Position numbers and translations under genes: made by a program. A stretch of 64,000 nucleotides of DNA from Bacteroidota bacterium. GTDB lineage: Bacteria; Bacteroidota; Bacteroidia; NS11-12g; UBA955. Below the pieces are notes generated by a model. It did no database searches. It was not told the DNA's origin and was given only the letters and a program-made list of their open reading frames with translations. Shown here in pieces: positions 44,601-53,974 of the stretch; the first letter of the stretch is position 1; every line of letters begins with the position of its first letter. The DNA is taken from the NCBI GenBank assembly GCA_018333525.1, contig JAGXTF010000090.1:82278-146277 (forward strand), written 5' to 3'.

Positions 44601-46073
44601 ATGTCTGACCTGCATCTGTACAATACTTACACCCGAAACATCGAAAAATTCGAGAGCATTCAACCGAATTATGTGGGCATGTACGTTTGCGGACCTACCG
44701 TTTATGGTCCCCCGCATATAGGGCATGTTCGCGGTCCCATCGTATTTGATGTATTGCGCAGGTATATGATGCACCTCGGTTATCGGGTTCGTTATGTGCG
44801 AAACATAACAGATGTGGGGCACCTGGTTGGAGATGTGGATGAGGGAGAAGATAAACTCGCTGTTCAGGCGCGCAAGGAGCAGGTGGAGCCAATGGAAATT
44901 GCTCAGTCATACACATTGGCTTATAATGATGCCATGCGTTTTATGAATGTAATTCCCCCTGCTATTGAACCACGGGCAAGCGGACATATCATTGAACAAA
45001 TTGAAATGATTTCGGAAATCATTCAAAATGGCTTTGCCTATGAAGTAAATGGTTCGGTTTATTTTGATGTGTTGCATTTCAATAAATCATACGATTATGG
45101 AAAACTGAGCGGCAGAATATTGGAAGACCTGATGGCTGGTGCGGGGAATGAAAGTCGGGAACTGGAAGGACAGGAAGAAAAGAGAAATGCGAACGACTTT
45201 GCACTTTGGAAAAAAGCATCACCCGAGCATTTAATGCAATGGTCCAGCCCATGGGGAAAGGGATATCCTGGTTGGCATATCGAATGCTCTGCAATGAGCA
45301 AAAAATATCTGGGTGAAGTTTTTGATATTCATGGTGGGGGAATGGATCTTTTATTTCCGCATCACACCGGTGAAATTGCACAAAGTACAGCATGTAGTGG
45401 AAACAACCCTGCGAAATATTGGGTGCACCACAACATGATTACCATCAATGGTCAGAAAATGGCAAAAAGCCTGAACAATGGCATTAAAGTACTGGAATTA
45501 TTTTCCGGGGAACATCCCCTGCTGGAGCAGGCATACAGCCCTATGACATTGAGGTTTTTTATTTTACAGGCGCATTATCGCGGTACACTGGATTTTAGCA
45601 ATGAAGCGCTAAAAGCTTCTGAAAAGGGATTACAGCGTTTGTTTAATGCGGCTAAACTCGTACATCAATTAGCTGTTTCAGATAAAAATGATTTTGATAT
45701 TGCGGAAATCGAAAATGAAATTTACAACAGCCTGAATGATGATTTGAATACACCACAGGCCATTGCGCAATTGTTTGAAGCCGCGAGAATTGTAAATATT
45801 ATTCACGATAAAAAGGGAACAATTAATGCAGAGAATCTGGCAAAATTACAGCAAATATTTCAGGTGGTTTTTAGTGAAATTTTGGGAATTTTGGAAGAAT
45901 CATCAGAAAGCCACGATGCCTGGAATGGTGTAATGAAGCTGGTTTTGGATATTCGGCAGCAGGCAAAAACAGATAAAAATTTCGCACTAAGTGATTCCAT
46001 TCGAAAAAATCTGGAAGCGCTGGGTTTTGAAATAAAAGATGGAAAAGAAGGAAGTATCTGGAATAAAAATTAA
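44601..46073 (+). CDS. cysS: Cysteinyl-tRNA synthetase
   Basis: 490 aa, class I. HIGH motif as GPPHIGHVRG (about residues 35-44), the preceding CGPTVYG with the zinc Cys, KMSKS as QKMAKSLNNG (about 288-297), further zinc ligands in WHIECSAM and LFPHH. C-terminal anticodon-binding helices about 370-490 ending EGSIWNKN. Charges tRNA-Cys. Preceded by the hairpin array, whose last stems lie 80 nt before the ATG and could be in its leader. Confidence 0.96.
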   Translation: MSDLHLYNTYTRNIEKFESIQPNYVGMYVCGPTVYGPPHIGHVRGPIVFDVLRRYMMHLGYRVRYVRNITDVGHLVGDVDEGEDKLAVQARKEQVEPMEIAQSYTLAYNDAMRFMNVIPPAIEPRASGHIIEQIEMISEIIQNGFAYEVNGSVYFDVLHFNKSYDYGKLSGRILEDLMAGAGNESRELEGQEEKRNANDFALWKKASPEHLMQWSSPWGKGYPGWHIECSAMSKKYLGEVFDIHGGGMDLLFPHHTGEIAQSTACSGNNPAKYWVHHNMITINGQKMAKSLNNGIKVLELFSGEHPLLEQAYSPMTLRFFILQAHYRGTLDFSNEALKASEKGLQRLFNAAKLVHQLAVSDKNDFDIAEIENEIYNSLNDDLNTPQAIAQLFEAARIVNIIHDKKGTINAENLAKLQQIFQVVFSEILGILEESSESHDAWNGVMKLVLDIRQQAKTDKNFALSDSIRKNLEALGFEIKDGKEGSIWNKN

Positions 46074-46717
46074 CGCTTAATATTCCAGCGCAAATACATT
46101 CCTCCATTGAGAAAACTGCTGCTGGAATTATTGTTTTCCATCCAAACAGTAGCTGCTACAATGCGATAAGAACCATAAATTCCCAATTGCAAATTCCCAA
46201 CAATATTTCTTTCAACAGAAAGTTGTAATGGAACCTGAAAATGCCGTCCCTCATAGGTTTCCGTAACATATTTCGGATCTGGTGTAGATTGAATTTTGTA
46301 TTCTTTTTCTGATTCCACCACAATAAAACCAATTCCTGCAGAAAAAATTGCGGCAAAGTGTTTAGAATTTTGCATGAGATTATAACCCGCCATGGCATCA
46401 AAAAATCTGCAGCTGATAGTACCAAAAGTGTAGCCATTAGGTTGGCTTCCTTTATAGCCATAATAATGTGCCAAATCTGCGTGAAAATCGAATAAAACCG
46501 GTAATCCTTTTTCGCTGTATCTGGCCGAAAATCCCAATTCGTATGGCAATGGACGGTCATATACACCTTTGCTTTCTGTCCAACCCAGATATCGCCCAAC
46601 ACCAAAATTGGCTGCCACACTCCAATGCCCTTTTGGTTCTAATGGGGTTTCCTGGGAAAATGCAAAATTGAAATTGCACACCAAATAAATAATGGCAACG
46701 TATATTTTATTTTTCAT
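46070..46717 (-). CDS. Outer-membrane-like protein, second of a tandem pair
   Basis: 215 aa from ATG 46717, signal peptide MKNKIYVAIIYLVCNFNFAFSQ. Alternating strands with aromatic ends (WSVAANFGVGRYLGW, FAAIFSAGIGFIVVE, LQLGIYGSYRIVAATVW) suggest an 8-stranded barrel. It shares the block VxETYEG followed by VPLQL/IPVGLQYN with the gene upstream (46722-47426), so the two look like old duplicates. Four nt separate them. Converges with cysS, overlapping its end by 4 nt. Function unknown. Confidence 0.65.
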   Translation of the reverse strand: MKNKIYVAIIYLVCNFNFAFSQETPLEPKGHWSVAANFGVGRYLGWTESKGVYDRPLPYELGFSARYSEKGLPVLFDFHADLAHYYGYKGSQPNGYTFGTISCRFFDAMAGYNLMQNSKHFAAIFSAGIGFIVVESEKEYKIQSTPDPKYVTETYEGRHFQVPLQLSVERNIVGNLQLGIYGSYRIVAATVWMENNNSSSSFLNGGMYLRWNIKR

Positions 46718-46721
46718 TTCG

Positions 46722-47426
46722 TTACAACAAATAAGCAAACCGGAAATTAAATTGTAGCAAGGAATCAAACCACTTGTTGGTCCAAATAGCGGAATTTAAG
46801 ACATCAATATCATCGGTATGTTCATAGAAATATTTGGCCTGAATTCCTATAACAGCACGTTGATTCATTTGCAAATTATATTGTAAACCAACAGGAATAA
46901 TCATATGAATTCCTTCATAAGTTTCTTCAACGGTTGAGCCATGTGCCGGATTAGAAATGCGTTGGTTACTCATCCAATCATAAAGCGAATCGCGACCATC
47001 GAGGAAAAGTGCTTTGGAGTGAAAATCAGCAATCCCAATTCCGGCGAGCAGGTACAATTGGGTATGTTTTTTTTGAATTCCGGAAAGCAAATTCCAACCC
47101 AAAGTAAAGTCCATTTGAAGGGATTTGGAAGTAAAGGTAAAATTCTCTTTTTTTAAAAAAGCATTAGAAAAAGCATCAAATTCCAATTGGTTTTCATATT
47201 TACTTCCTGCATATTGCAGGTAATCGAAACTCAGGCAACCACTAAACTTATTCCCAAATTGTGCCTGAAAAAATGCACCTCCACCGGGAGCGAATTTTGG
47301 TATTTTCGTTTCACCCAGGATAAATCCGGAATTGGTTTGTACCCCGCACATCCATGTGGTTTTATGTGGCTGAGATAAAAGATAAAATGGAGTACATATA
47401 AAAATGAATAGAAATCTAAATTTCAT
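46722..47426 (-). CDS. Outer-membrane-like protein, first of a tandem pair
   Basis: 234 aa from ATG 47426, signal peptide MKFRFLFIFICTPFYLLSQ. Barrel-type strand pattern (GGAFFQAQFGNKFSGCLSFDYL shortened: FFQAQFGNKF, LQMDFTLGWNLL, LYLLAGIGIADF, IPVGLQYNL, LLQFNFRFAYLL) ending in hydrophobic residues. TATATTTG lies 6-13 nt before the start. Transcribed first of the pair. No assigned function. Confidence 0.65.
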   Translation of the reverse strand: MKFRFLFIFICTPFYLLSQPHKTTWMCGVQTNSGFILGETKIPKFAPGGGAFFQAQFGNKFSGCLSFDYLQYAGSKYENQLEFDAFSNAFLKKENFTFTSKSLQMDFTLGWNLLSGIQKKHTQLYLLAGIGIADFHSKALFLDGRDSLYDWMSNQRISNPAHGSTVEETYEGIHMIIPVGLQYNLQMNQRAVIGIQAKYFYEHTDDIDVLNSAIWTNKWFDSLLQFNFRFAYLL

Positions 47427-47546
47427 GGTATTCAAATATAATTTTTCAATGCATTATTTGCATGTTGAATTTTCAACCTTGCTAAAAACAGATTTTTAGA
47501 TGACAATTCTTGACGAGAGCTAAGAATGTGATTATTTCGCATCTTT

Positions 47547-48134
47547 ATGCAACTTTCCATAGAACTCAAATGTAAATCACCGGAAGCCTGGCTGAATTGC
47601 GTGATGGAAAACTTCGATGATTTTTTGCTGGATCATGCCGATTGTGAGCGCAAAGCCAGCAGTATGGCTATGAGTTTTGTGGCCAAATACCCCGATAGAA
47701 CCGACATTATTCCGGAATTAATAGAAACGGCATTAGAAGAGTTGGAGCATTTCAGAGATGTGTATGCACTCATCCTAAAACGAGGAGGAAAACTAAAGGC
47801 TGAAATGGATGAAGATCCCTATATCAAACAAATGCTCGCCTTCTGTCGTACCGGCAGAAATGAACGTTTTCTGGACCGAATGTTACTGGCAAGTTTGTTT
47901 GAAACACGCGGTGCAGAGCGTTTTAAATTGATATGGGAACGCTTGCCCGAAGATTCAGATGAGAAGAAATTCTTCCATCGCTTATGGGCTTCAGAGGCCA
48001 AACATGCACATCTCTTCGTAAAAATGGCTTTGGGCTATTTTACCGAAAAAGAAGTTTATGAAAGGTTGGACGCATTCGCTACTGAAGAGTCGAGAATCAT
48101 AGAAAACCTGCCCATCAGGGCAGCACTTCACTGA
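47547..48134 (+). CDS. miaE: tRNA-(ms2io6A37) hydroxylase
   Basis: 195 aa, ferritin-like four-helix bundle. Di-iron ligands fit DCERKA, EELEHFRDVY, ETRGAERF and EAKHAHLF. MiaE hydroxylates 2-methylthio-isopentenyl-A37 in tRNAs reading UNN codons, using oxygen. Single-gene unit converging with the TetR gene, 7-nt overlap of the 3' ends. Confidence 0.93.
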   Translation: MQLSIELKCKSPEAWLNCVMENFDDFLLDHADCERKASSMAMSFVAKYPDRTDIIPELIETALEELEHFRDVYALILKRGGKLKAEMDEDPYIKQMLAFCRTGRNERFLDRMLLASLFETRGAERFKLIWERLPEDSDEKKFFHRLWASEAKHAHLFVKMALGYFTEKEVYERLDAFATEESRIIENLPIRAALH

Positions 48135-48724
48135 GACTCTTTCACCTGCGTTTTTTTATCCCGAAATTTCAAACCATGCCAGCAAATCTCAAATATTTGA
48201 GAAAGCTCCTCAACAGGAAACTTAGTTTCAAAAATGATTTCGTATTTAATGACAGAAAAAATATTCTGATAAATAATCTGCAACATCAGTTTGGGATCCA
48301 GGTTTCGCAATGTTCCTTTTTCGATTCCCTGATTGAGAAAATGAAAAACTTCATTGTAAAAGACCCTGCTCTCACGAATACTGTTGTTGGTTACAGAATA
48401 TCCTGCTTCGGATTCCTGAATAAAGTACATCTCTGTGTACTGTTTGGTGAAATGCTCGTACCAGGCGGTTACAAGCGCTACAAATCGGTTTTTGAACAGA
48501 TCGTCACCCTTAATCGCTTTTGCTCCCACTTGCGCTGCGCGCTTGTGGCAATACAGGAAGGTCTCCTGCAGCATCATGTCTTTGGAGGTGAAATAATGAT
48601 AAAAAGTGCCTGCAGCTATACCAGAATCTTTGGATAGCTGACCCATGGCAAGGCTGTGTACGCCTGTCTTTCGGATCATGTTCAATGCGGCTTTGAAAAT
48701 TTTCTCTTTCTTTTCTGTTTTCAT
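48128..48724 (-). CDS. TetR/AcrR family transcription regulator
   Basis: 198 aa. N-terminal helix-turn-helix (about 8-55): IFKAALNMIRKTGVHSLAMGQLSKDSGIAAGTFYHYFTSKD, shown here in parts: KAALNMIRKTG, MGQLSKDSGIAAG, TFYHYFTSK. The C-terminal helical domain binds an unknown ligand. A clear operator-like palindrome at 48751-48772 overlaps its own promoter, so autorepression is likely. No efflux or enzyme gene is divergent; rsmE is the nearest gene on that side. Confidence 0.92.
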   Translation of the reverse strand: MKTEKKEKIFKAALNMIRKTGVHSLAMGQLSKDSGIAAGTFYHYFTSKDMMLQETFLYCHKRAAQVGAKAIKGDDLFKNRFVALVTAWYEHFTKQYTEMYFIQESEAGYSVTNNSIRESRVFYNEVFHFLNQGIEKGTLRNLDPKLMLQIIYQNIFSVIKYEIIFETKFPVEELSQIFEICWHGLKFRDKKTQVKESQ

Positions 48725-48742
48725 ATTGTCATGGAACTGTCA

Positions 48743-48773
48743 CAAATCTATGGTTTGTGTATACACCAACCAA
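48743..48773 (-). promoter_or_regulatory. TetR-gene promoter with palindromic operator in its spacer
   Basis: Minus strand TTG (48773-48771), 20-bp spacer, TAGATTTG (48750-48743). The spacer is filled by a 22-bp inverted repeat (48751-48772) with half-sites TGGTTTGTGTA and TGGTTGGTGTA meeting at the centre, one mismatch in 11 pairs. The site ends 27 bp before the regulator's ATG. Confidence 0.8.
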
Positions 48774-48933
48774 GCGATTTCGTGCAAAGTTCAATCCAAT
48801 TTGCATCATAATGCAAATCATAGTTTTGCAGGATTCTGAATGAATCGTGTTAAATAATTGAATATTAAATATTTAATGTCTTCAAAAGTGCTTAAATGTC
48901 CACTTTTGAATACCCGGGGAAATTATCAACGAT

Positions 48934-49662
48934 GTGTTATTTAGGCGAAATTTCTCTTCAAATTTGAAACCTGTGCCCGGGAATTTCACTTTTTACACCC
49001 ACCAATGCAATGGCCAAATTGCGCACTTTGATGAAAATGAAAGACGACATGCAATTGTGAGTTTGCGATATCAATCCGGCGATAGCATACATTTTACAGA
49101 CGGCCTTGGAACCTTATTTGAAGGGATATTGGAGGAAGTGAGTAAGACTGCATTCACAGCCAAAATTGTACATGCGAAAACAACATCTGTAAGGTCCCAA
49201 CTTTTAATGGTTTGCGGCATCATAAAATCCGGAGACAGGTTGGAATGGATGGTAGAAAAATGCACTGAACTTGGGGTTTCCGGAATTTACCTTGTTCCCA
49301 CGACCAATTCTGAAAGGGTAAAAATCAATTTGGATCGCATGCAGAGAACTGCAATTGCAGCATTGAAACAATCTCACGGTGCCTGGTTGCCCGAAATCCG
49401 ACAAATAAGTTGGAAGGAAGTGTTAGACTTAAAAGGTGAAAAATGGATTGCTGCAATTGCAGAAAATGCACAGCCGATTTCCAATTTAACTGCGCCTGAG
49501 GTTTGCCTGATTGGACCCGAAGGCGATTTTACGCAAACAGAAATTCAGGAGGCCATCCATGCCGGATATAAACCTGTAACACTTGGCAAAACCGTTTTGC
49601 GCACTGAAACAGCAGTGATTGCATTGGCAGCAAGTATTCAGCTGCGAACAGTTTCGGGATAA
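48934..49662 (+). CDS. rsmE: 16S rRNA m3U1498 methyltransferase
   Basis: 242 aa from ATG 48934; homology begins near FTFYTHQC, so TTG 48964 or GTG 48973 are possible starts. PUA-like N-terminal domain (about 15-80), then a SPOUT domain with the knot motifs LIGPEGDFTQTEI and LGKTVLRTETAVI. Methylates U1498 in the 30S decoding centre. Divergent from the TetR gene. Confidence 0.93.
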   Translation: MLFRRNFSSNLKPVPGNFTFYTHQCNGQIAHFDENERRHAIVSLRYQSGDSIHFTDGLGTLFEGILEEVSKTAFTAKIVHAKTTSVRSQLLMVCGIIKSGDRLEWMVEKCTELGVSGIYLVPTTNSERVKINLDRMQRTAIAALKQSHGAWLPEIRQISWKEVLDLKGEKWIAAIAENAQPISNLTAPEVCLIGPEGDFTQTEIQEAIHAGYKPVTLGKTVLRTETAVIALAASIQLRTVSG

Positions 49663-49703
49663 AATTTAATACTGTCTGTCATTCGCAGAATTACATTTGC
49701 AGT

Positions 49704-51020
49704 GTGAAAGTTCTATTGCTTGGTTCCGGTGGAAGAGAACATGCATTTGCCCAAAAACTTGCCCAATCTCCAAAGGTTGAAAAACTCTGGATAGCTCCGG
49801 GAAATGCCGGTACTGCGGCTTGCGGCGAAAATGTAAATATGGGTGTTTTGGAATTCGAAAAAATTTATGCATTTGCAAGGGAAAATCAAATTGATGTATT
49901 GATACCTGCATCTGAAGATCCTTTGGTGTTGGGAATTACGGATTTTATTCAGGCCAAAAACAAAGAAAACAATACAGCAATAAAAGTGGCCGGCCCATCA
50001 AAATGGGCAGCTCAGTTGGAAGGGAGCAAAGATTTTTCAAAGAATTTCATGAAAAAAAATGGAATTCCAACAGCTGCATATTTAACTGTAAATCAGGAAA
50101 ATTTGGAAGCAGGAATTCAATTTCTGCATAGCCTCAAAGCCCCGTATGTGTTGAAGGCAGATGGTTTGGCTGCAGGAAAAGGTGTTATTATTACCAATGA
50201 CCTTCAGGATGCTGAAAATCAATTACGGGAAATGATTTTGCAAAAAAAATTCGGAGAAGCATCCAGCAATGTGGTAATTGAAGAGTTTTTACACGGTATT
50301 GAGATTTCCGTATTTGCAATCAGCGATGGAAAGAGTTGGAAATTTTTTGGTTCTGCCAAAGATTATAAAAGAATTGGAGAAGGGGATACAGGGCTAAATA
50401 CAGGTGGAATGGGTGCTATTAGTCCTGTACCATTTGCAGATGAAAAATTTATGCAAAAAGTGGAAGAAAAAATTGTAACACCCACTTTTAACGGATTGCA
50501 AAAAGAAGGTCATTCTTTTAACGGATTTTTATTTATCGGTTTGATGAATTGCGATGGAGAACCTTACGTTGTTGAATACAATGTTCGAATGGGAGACCCT
50601 GAGACAGAGGCCATTCTTCCCAGATTGCAAACAGACATGGGAGATTTATTCGAAGCCATGGTTCATTCAGATTTAGAGACGTTAAATTTGGTTTTTGATA
50701 ACAGAACCGCAGTTGCAATATTCCTGGTTTCCGGCGGATATCCCGAAAATTTTGAAAAGGGAATTCGAATGGAAATCCCGGAATTTTCTGACAAAAATGT
50801 GCATGTATTTCATGCCGGGACAAAAAATGAAGGCGGGCAAATTCTGACCAATGGTGGCAGGGTAATAGCCTTGACCAACCTGGGAGAAGATTTGGAATCG
50901 GCCTTGCAAAACAGTTTGCAAATGGCAGAAAAAATAAAATTTGATGGCAGATATTTCCGGAGAGATATTGGCAGGGATTTAATACAATTTCAAAAGAAAT
51001 ATGCAAAACCAAACGGATAA
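49704..51020 (+). CDS. purD: Phosphoribosylamine--glycine ligase
   Basis: 438 aa, GTG start (MKVLLLGSGGREHAFA). ATP-grasp enzyme for the second step of purine synthesis. Motifs: PGNAGTA, ASEDPLVLG, VLKADGLAAGKGVII, NTGGMGAISPVP, EYNVRMGDPETE. The DUF502 gene begins 20 nt before its end. Confidence 0.95.
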   Translation: MKVLLLGSGGREHAFAQKLAQSPKVEKLWIAPGNAGTAACGENVNMGVLEFEKIYAFARENQIDVLIPASEDPLVLGITDFIQAKNKENNTAIKVAGPSKWAAQLEGSKDFSKNFMKKNGIPTAAYLTVNQENLEAGIQFLHSLKAPYVLKADGLAAGKGVIITNDLQDAENQLREMILQKKFGEASSNVVIEEFLHGIEISVFAISDGKSWKFFGSAKDYKRIGEGDTGLNTGGMGAISPVPFADEKFMQKVEEKIVTPTFNGLQKEGHSFNGFLFIGLMNCDGEPYVVEYNVRMGDPETEAILPRLQTDMGDLFEAMVHSDLETLNLVFDNRTAVAIFLVSGGYPENFEKGIRMEIPEFSDKNVHVFHAGTKNEGGQILTNGGRVIALTNLGEDLESALQNSLQMAEKIKFDGRYFRRDIGRDLIQFQKKYAKPNG

Positions 51021-51615
51021 AACAGAAACCAGTCCTGCGAAAAGCACCTGGCAATTGTTGCTGAGTTATTTTTTACGCGGATTAATTGTATTGCTTCCAA
51101 TTGCACTTACTGTGGGCATTATAGCCTGGATTGGAAACGCAATTGGTTCCCTTTTGCATGTGGATACCGTGGGTTATAAACATCTCGCATTTTATATTAT
51201 TTTTACTGTCATTGGAATTCTTTTGGTTGGTTTTATTACCAAAGGGGTAATTGCGCATCAGGTATTGGATTTTTTAAACGGAATTATTGAAAAAGCTCCC
51301 GGTTTAAAATTTATTTTTGGCACCACCCGCGATGTTACTGAAGCATTTGTGGGAGAAAAAAAGAAATTTACCGAGCCTGTTTTAGTGACTTTTTCTGATG
51401 GAATTTACAAGATGGGATTTGTTACCCAGAGAAACATGGATTCCATGGAAATGCCGGAGCATATTACGGTCTATTTGCCATTTTGTTATTCCATTGCCGG
51501 CGAAATGCTGGTAGTGCACAAATCTAAGATAACACCTGTAAAGCATGACAGCAGTCATGTGATGAAATTTGTAATTTCAGGTGGTGTAGTGGGCTTAGAA
51601 AAGGGCACACGGTAG
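51001..51615 (+). CDS. DUF502 family membrane protein
   Basis: 204 aa. Two N-terminal membrane helices (about 20-50 and 60-85) with the family stretch LRGLIVLLPIALTVGIIAW, then a soluble domain with FTEPVLVTFSDGIYKMGFVTQ and VYLPFCYSIAGEMLVVHKSKI. Function unknown. The 20-nt overlap with purD suggests co-transcription, though the roles look unrelated. Confidence 0.9.
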   Translation: MQNQTDKTETSPAKSTWQLLLSYFLRGLIVLLPIALTVGIIAWIGNAIGSLLHVDTVGYKHLAFYIIFTVIGILLVGFITKGVIAHQVLDFLNGIIEKAPGLKFIFGTTRDVTEAFVGEKKKFTEPVLVTFSDGIYKMGFVTQRNMDSMEMPEHITVYLPFCYSIAGEMLVVHKSKITPVKHDSSHVMKFVISGGVVGLEKGTR

Positions 51616-51686
51616 GAAATGGGGAAAAATATTATCCCCCGCATTGCGTTATAGAGGGATAAATAGGTTTTTTTCGCAGTTCAGAT

Positions 51687-52397
51687 ATGCAATTACTCAG
51701 TCTTATTTTACAAACTACCACCACAGTGGTTGATAGTGCCGCAAAGACCGGTGCCGATACCACAGCAACCGAGCACGCCTCTCCGGATATTTTGTTTTTG
51801 ATGTCCCAGGGTGGAGTAGTAATGATTTTTTTGGCCTTATGCCTGGTGATCAGCATTTACTTCATCATTGAGCGTTTTATTTATATCAATGGCAGAAGTA
51901 AAATTGATTACAACCTGATGAATGTGGTAAGAGACAATCTGAAGGATAATAAATTGGAATCTGCGCTCACCTATTGTGAAAGAACACATACGGCGCAAAG
52001 TCAGGTAATTGCCACGGGGTTGCGTTTTATTGGAAGCAATGTGCGTGAAATTGAAAGCGCTATGGAAGTAAAAGCCAATGTGGAACTGAGTGCCATGGAA
52101 AGCAACCTGAACTTTTTAAGTCTGATTTCCAGAATTGCACCTATGCTGGGGTTTGTGGGAACCATTTGGGGTGTAATTAATATTTTTTATTCCATTTCGG
52201 TAGATAACAATTTGAGTATTGGGGCAATCTCAGGTGGACTGTATGTGAAAATGGTTACCAGTTTTGCCGGTCTTCTGGTTGGAATTCTCTCTTATATTCC
52301 ACACCAGTTATACCTCCGGAAAATTGACCGTTTTGACGAGAGATTGCAGGAACAAAAACTGAATTATCTGGAATTGTTAATTAAATCGAATATTTAA
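51687..52397 (+). CDS. MotA/TolQ/ExbB proton channel family protein
   Basis: 236 aa. Three membrane helices (about 35-55, 140-165, 180-205); the MotA/TolQ/ExbB core shows LLSRIAPMLGFVGTIWGVI-type SRIAPMLGFVGTIWGV and VTSFAGLLVGILSY. With the ExbD gene 14 nt downstream it should form an inner-membrane motor that passes proton-motive energy to the envelope (TonB- or Tol-like). No tonB, tolA, tolB or pal is in the window. Confidence 0.93.
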   Translation: MQLLSLILQTTTTVVDSAAKTGADTTATEHASPDILFLMSQGGVVMIFLALCLVISIYFIIERFIYINGRSKIDYNLMNVVRDNLKDNKLESALTYCERTHTAQSQVIATGLRFIGSNVREIESAMEVKANVELSAMESNLNFLSLISRIAPMLGFVGTIWGVINIFYSISVDNNLSIGAISGGLYVKMVTSFAGLLVGILSYIPHQLYLRKIDRFDERLQEQKLNYLELLIKSNI

Positions 52398-52411
52398 ATT
52401 CAATCATTTCA

Positions 52412-52837
52412 ATGAGGCACAGACGCAGACGGCGGGATGAAGCAGATGTAGAGACCAGTTCTCTGAACGACATTATGTTCTTTTTGCTGCTGTTTTTTTT
52501 GATTGCAAGCACATTGGCAAATCCAAATGTGATTCAGATCATGTTGCCAAAAGCCAAGGCTACCCAGCAGGTTACACCAAAAAATGTAACACTTACGGTA
52601 ACCAAAGACCTGGAAGTTTATATCGATCAGGATAAGGTTTTATATGAAGACCTTTCTGCAAAATTGACCTCCCTGCGCGACCAATACAACGATCCCAAAA
52701 ATAAAGATGCCGGTTTGGTAATTGTACTTCGATTGGATAAAGATCTAAAGGTACAGGACATGGTGGATGTGATGCAGGTCGGCGCTAACCTCGGTATTAA
52801 AATGGTGTTGGCAACAGACAAAAAAACCACCCAATAA
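52412..52837 (+). CDS. ExbD/TolR family protein
   Basis: 141 aa. Single N-terminal helix with the essential Asp (SSLNDIMFFLLLFFLIAST), then a periplasmic TolR-like domain (VTLTVTKDLEVYIDQDKV ... VQDMVDVMQVG). Partner of the proton channel gene just upstream. Bacteroidota TonB loci often carry two ExbD copies; here there is one, which leans towards a Tol-like unit. Confidence 0.93.
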   Translation: MRHRRRRRDEADVETSSLNDIMFFLLLFFLIASTLANPNVIQIMLPKAKATQQVTPKNVTLTVTKDLEVYIDQDKVLYEDLSAKLTSLRDQYNDPKNKDAGLVIVLRLDKDLKVQDMVDVMQVGANLGIKMVLATDKKTTQ

Positions 52838-52845
52838 GCGGTTGT

Positions 52846-53973
52846 ATGAAAAGGGCCATTTTCTGGCTTTTCCAATTTTGTTTCATTTTTTTATGTTCCG
52901 CTCAGGCATCCTGGGAAACAAAGGTTTTACCCGGATTTCTGGTTCCGCATAACCCGGCCATGCAAAACCAAATGCGACATGTATTTGGTGTGGAAATCGG
53001 CAGGCAATGGCGAATAGATTCCGGCGGCAATATCGATCGAAGGCAACACCATCCGGTAGCCGGAACCGGATTGGTTTTCTTCAATTTGGGCAGTTCTGTA
53101 AATGGCCATGGTTATGCATGGAACGGTTTTTATGAAGCAGGAATTCCTTTGGGATCCAAAACATCCTTACGTTTTCGCCTTTCTGTTGGAATCGGTTATT
53201 TGGACAAACAATTTGAGTTGAATAACAATCGTTGGAACCGTGCAATCGGCAGCCATGTAAATGGTTTTATGCAGGCATTGGGTTATTTCGAAAGTCCTTT
53301 GGGAAAACGAGTAGATATGCAATTGGGGCTGGGCTTGTCCCATTATTCCAATGGAAATTGGGGCCAGCCCAATCTCGGAATTAATCTGCCTGGTCTGGTT
53401 TTGGGGCTTAAATACAAAGACAAGGGAACCCGTTATACCCCGACCAGGGCGCCTTTAGAGAACAAAATGGCCTGGGAATTTTCTTTCAGAGCAGGTAAAC
53501 GTCAAATGAGTATTGACGATCCCAGAAATATTGTGAATTACCTGGTGGATGCGGTATGGAGCTATCCCCACAATGAAATACGCAGATGGCGCGGGGGAAT
53601 TAATGTGTTTTACGATCGGACCTATCTTTTCGAAAAGTTTCAACCCATGCCGAAAGCAACACTGGGCAGGGTTACTGAAATTGCCATTACCGGCGGACAT
53701 GAATACAAATTCAATAAACTTGGTCTGGTAACCGATCTTGGAGTATATATATACCGGCCCGACAGCAGGAAAAGGATGTATTACGAAGCAATTGGTCTCA
53801 GATATTATGCAACCAAAAACTTAATCTTCTTTAACAGACTTAAAGCACATCTTACCAGTGCAGATTATTTTGAATGGGGAATTACCTGGCAGATTCATGG
53901 GAAGAATGAAACCAAGCCGGGTTTTGTAAATGCTTTCCGCAGCTTTGTTTCTTTTTTTCAGCCTGTGGAGTAA
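52846..53973 (+). CDS. PagL/acyloxyacyl hydrolase-like outer-membrane protein
   Basis: 375 aa, signal peptide MKRAIFWLFQFCFIFLCSAQA. The motif HYSNGNWGQPNLGIN matches the PagL active-site segment: His166 and Ser168 are in place, but the residue 12 after the Ser, Glu in Pseudomonas PagL, is Asn180. PagL removes an acyl chain from lipid A in the outer membrane; this version may be altered or inactive. Barrel-like strands throughout. Eight nt after the ExbD gene, so likely in the same transcript. Confidence 0.75.
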   Translation: MKRAIFWLFQFCFIFLCSAQASWETKVLPGFLVPHNPAMQNQMRHVFGVEIGRQWRIDSGGNIDRRQHHPVAGTGLVFFNLGSSVNGHGYAWNGFYEAGIPLGSKTSLRFRLSVGIGYLDKQFELNNNRWNRAIGSHVNGFMQALGYFESPLGKRVDMQLGLGLSHYSNGNWGQPNLGINLPGLVLGLKYKDKGTRYTPTRAPLENKMAWEFSFRAGKRQMSIDDPRNIVNYLVDAVWSYPHNEIRRWRGGINVFYDRTYLFEKFQPMPKATLGRVTEIAITGGHEYKFNKLGLVTDLGVYIYRPDSRKRMYYEAIGLRYYATKNLIFFNRLKAHLTSADYFEWGITWQIHGKNETKPGFVNAFRSFVSFFQPVE

Positions 53974-53974
53974 T

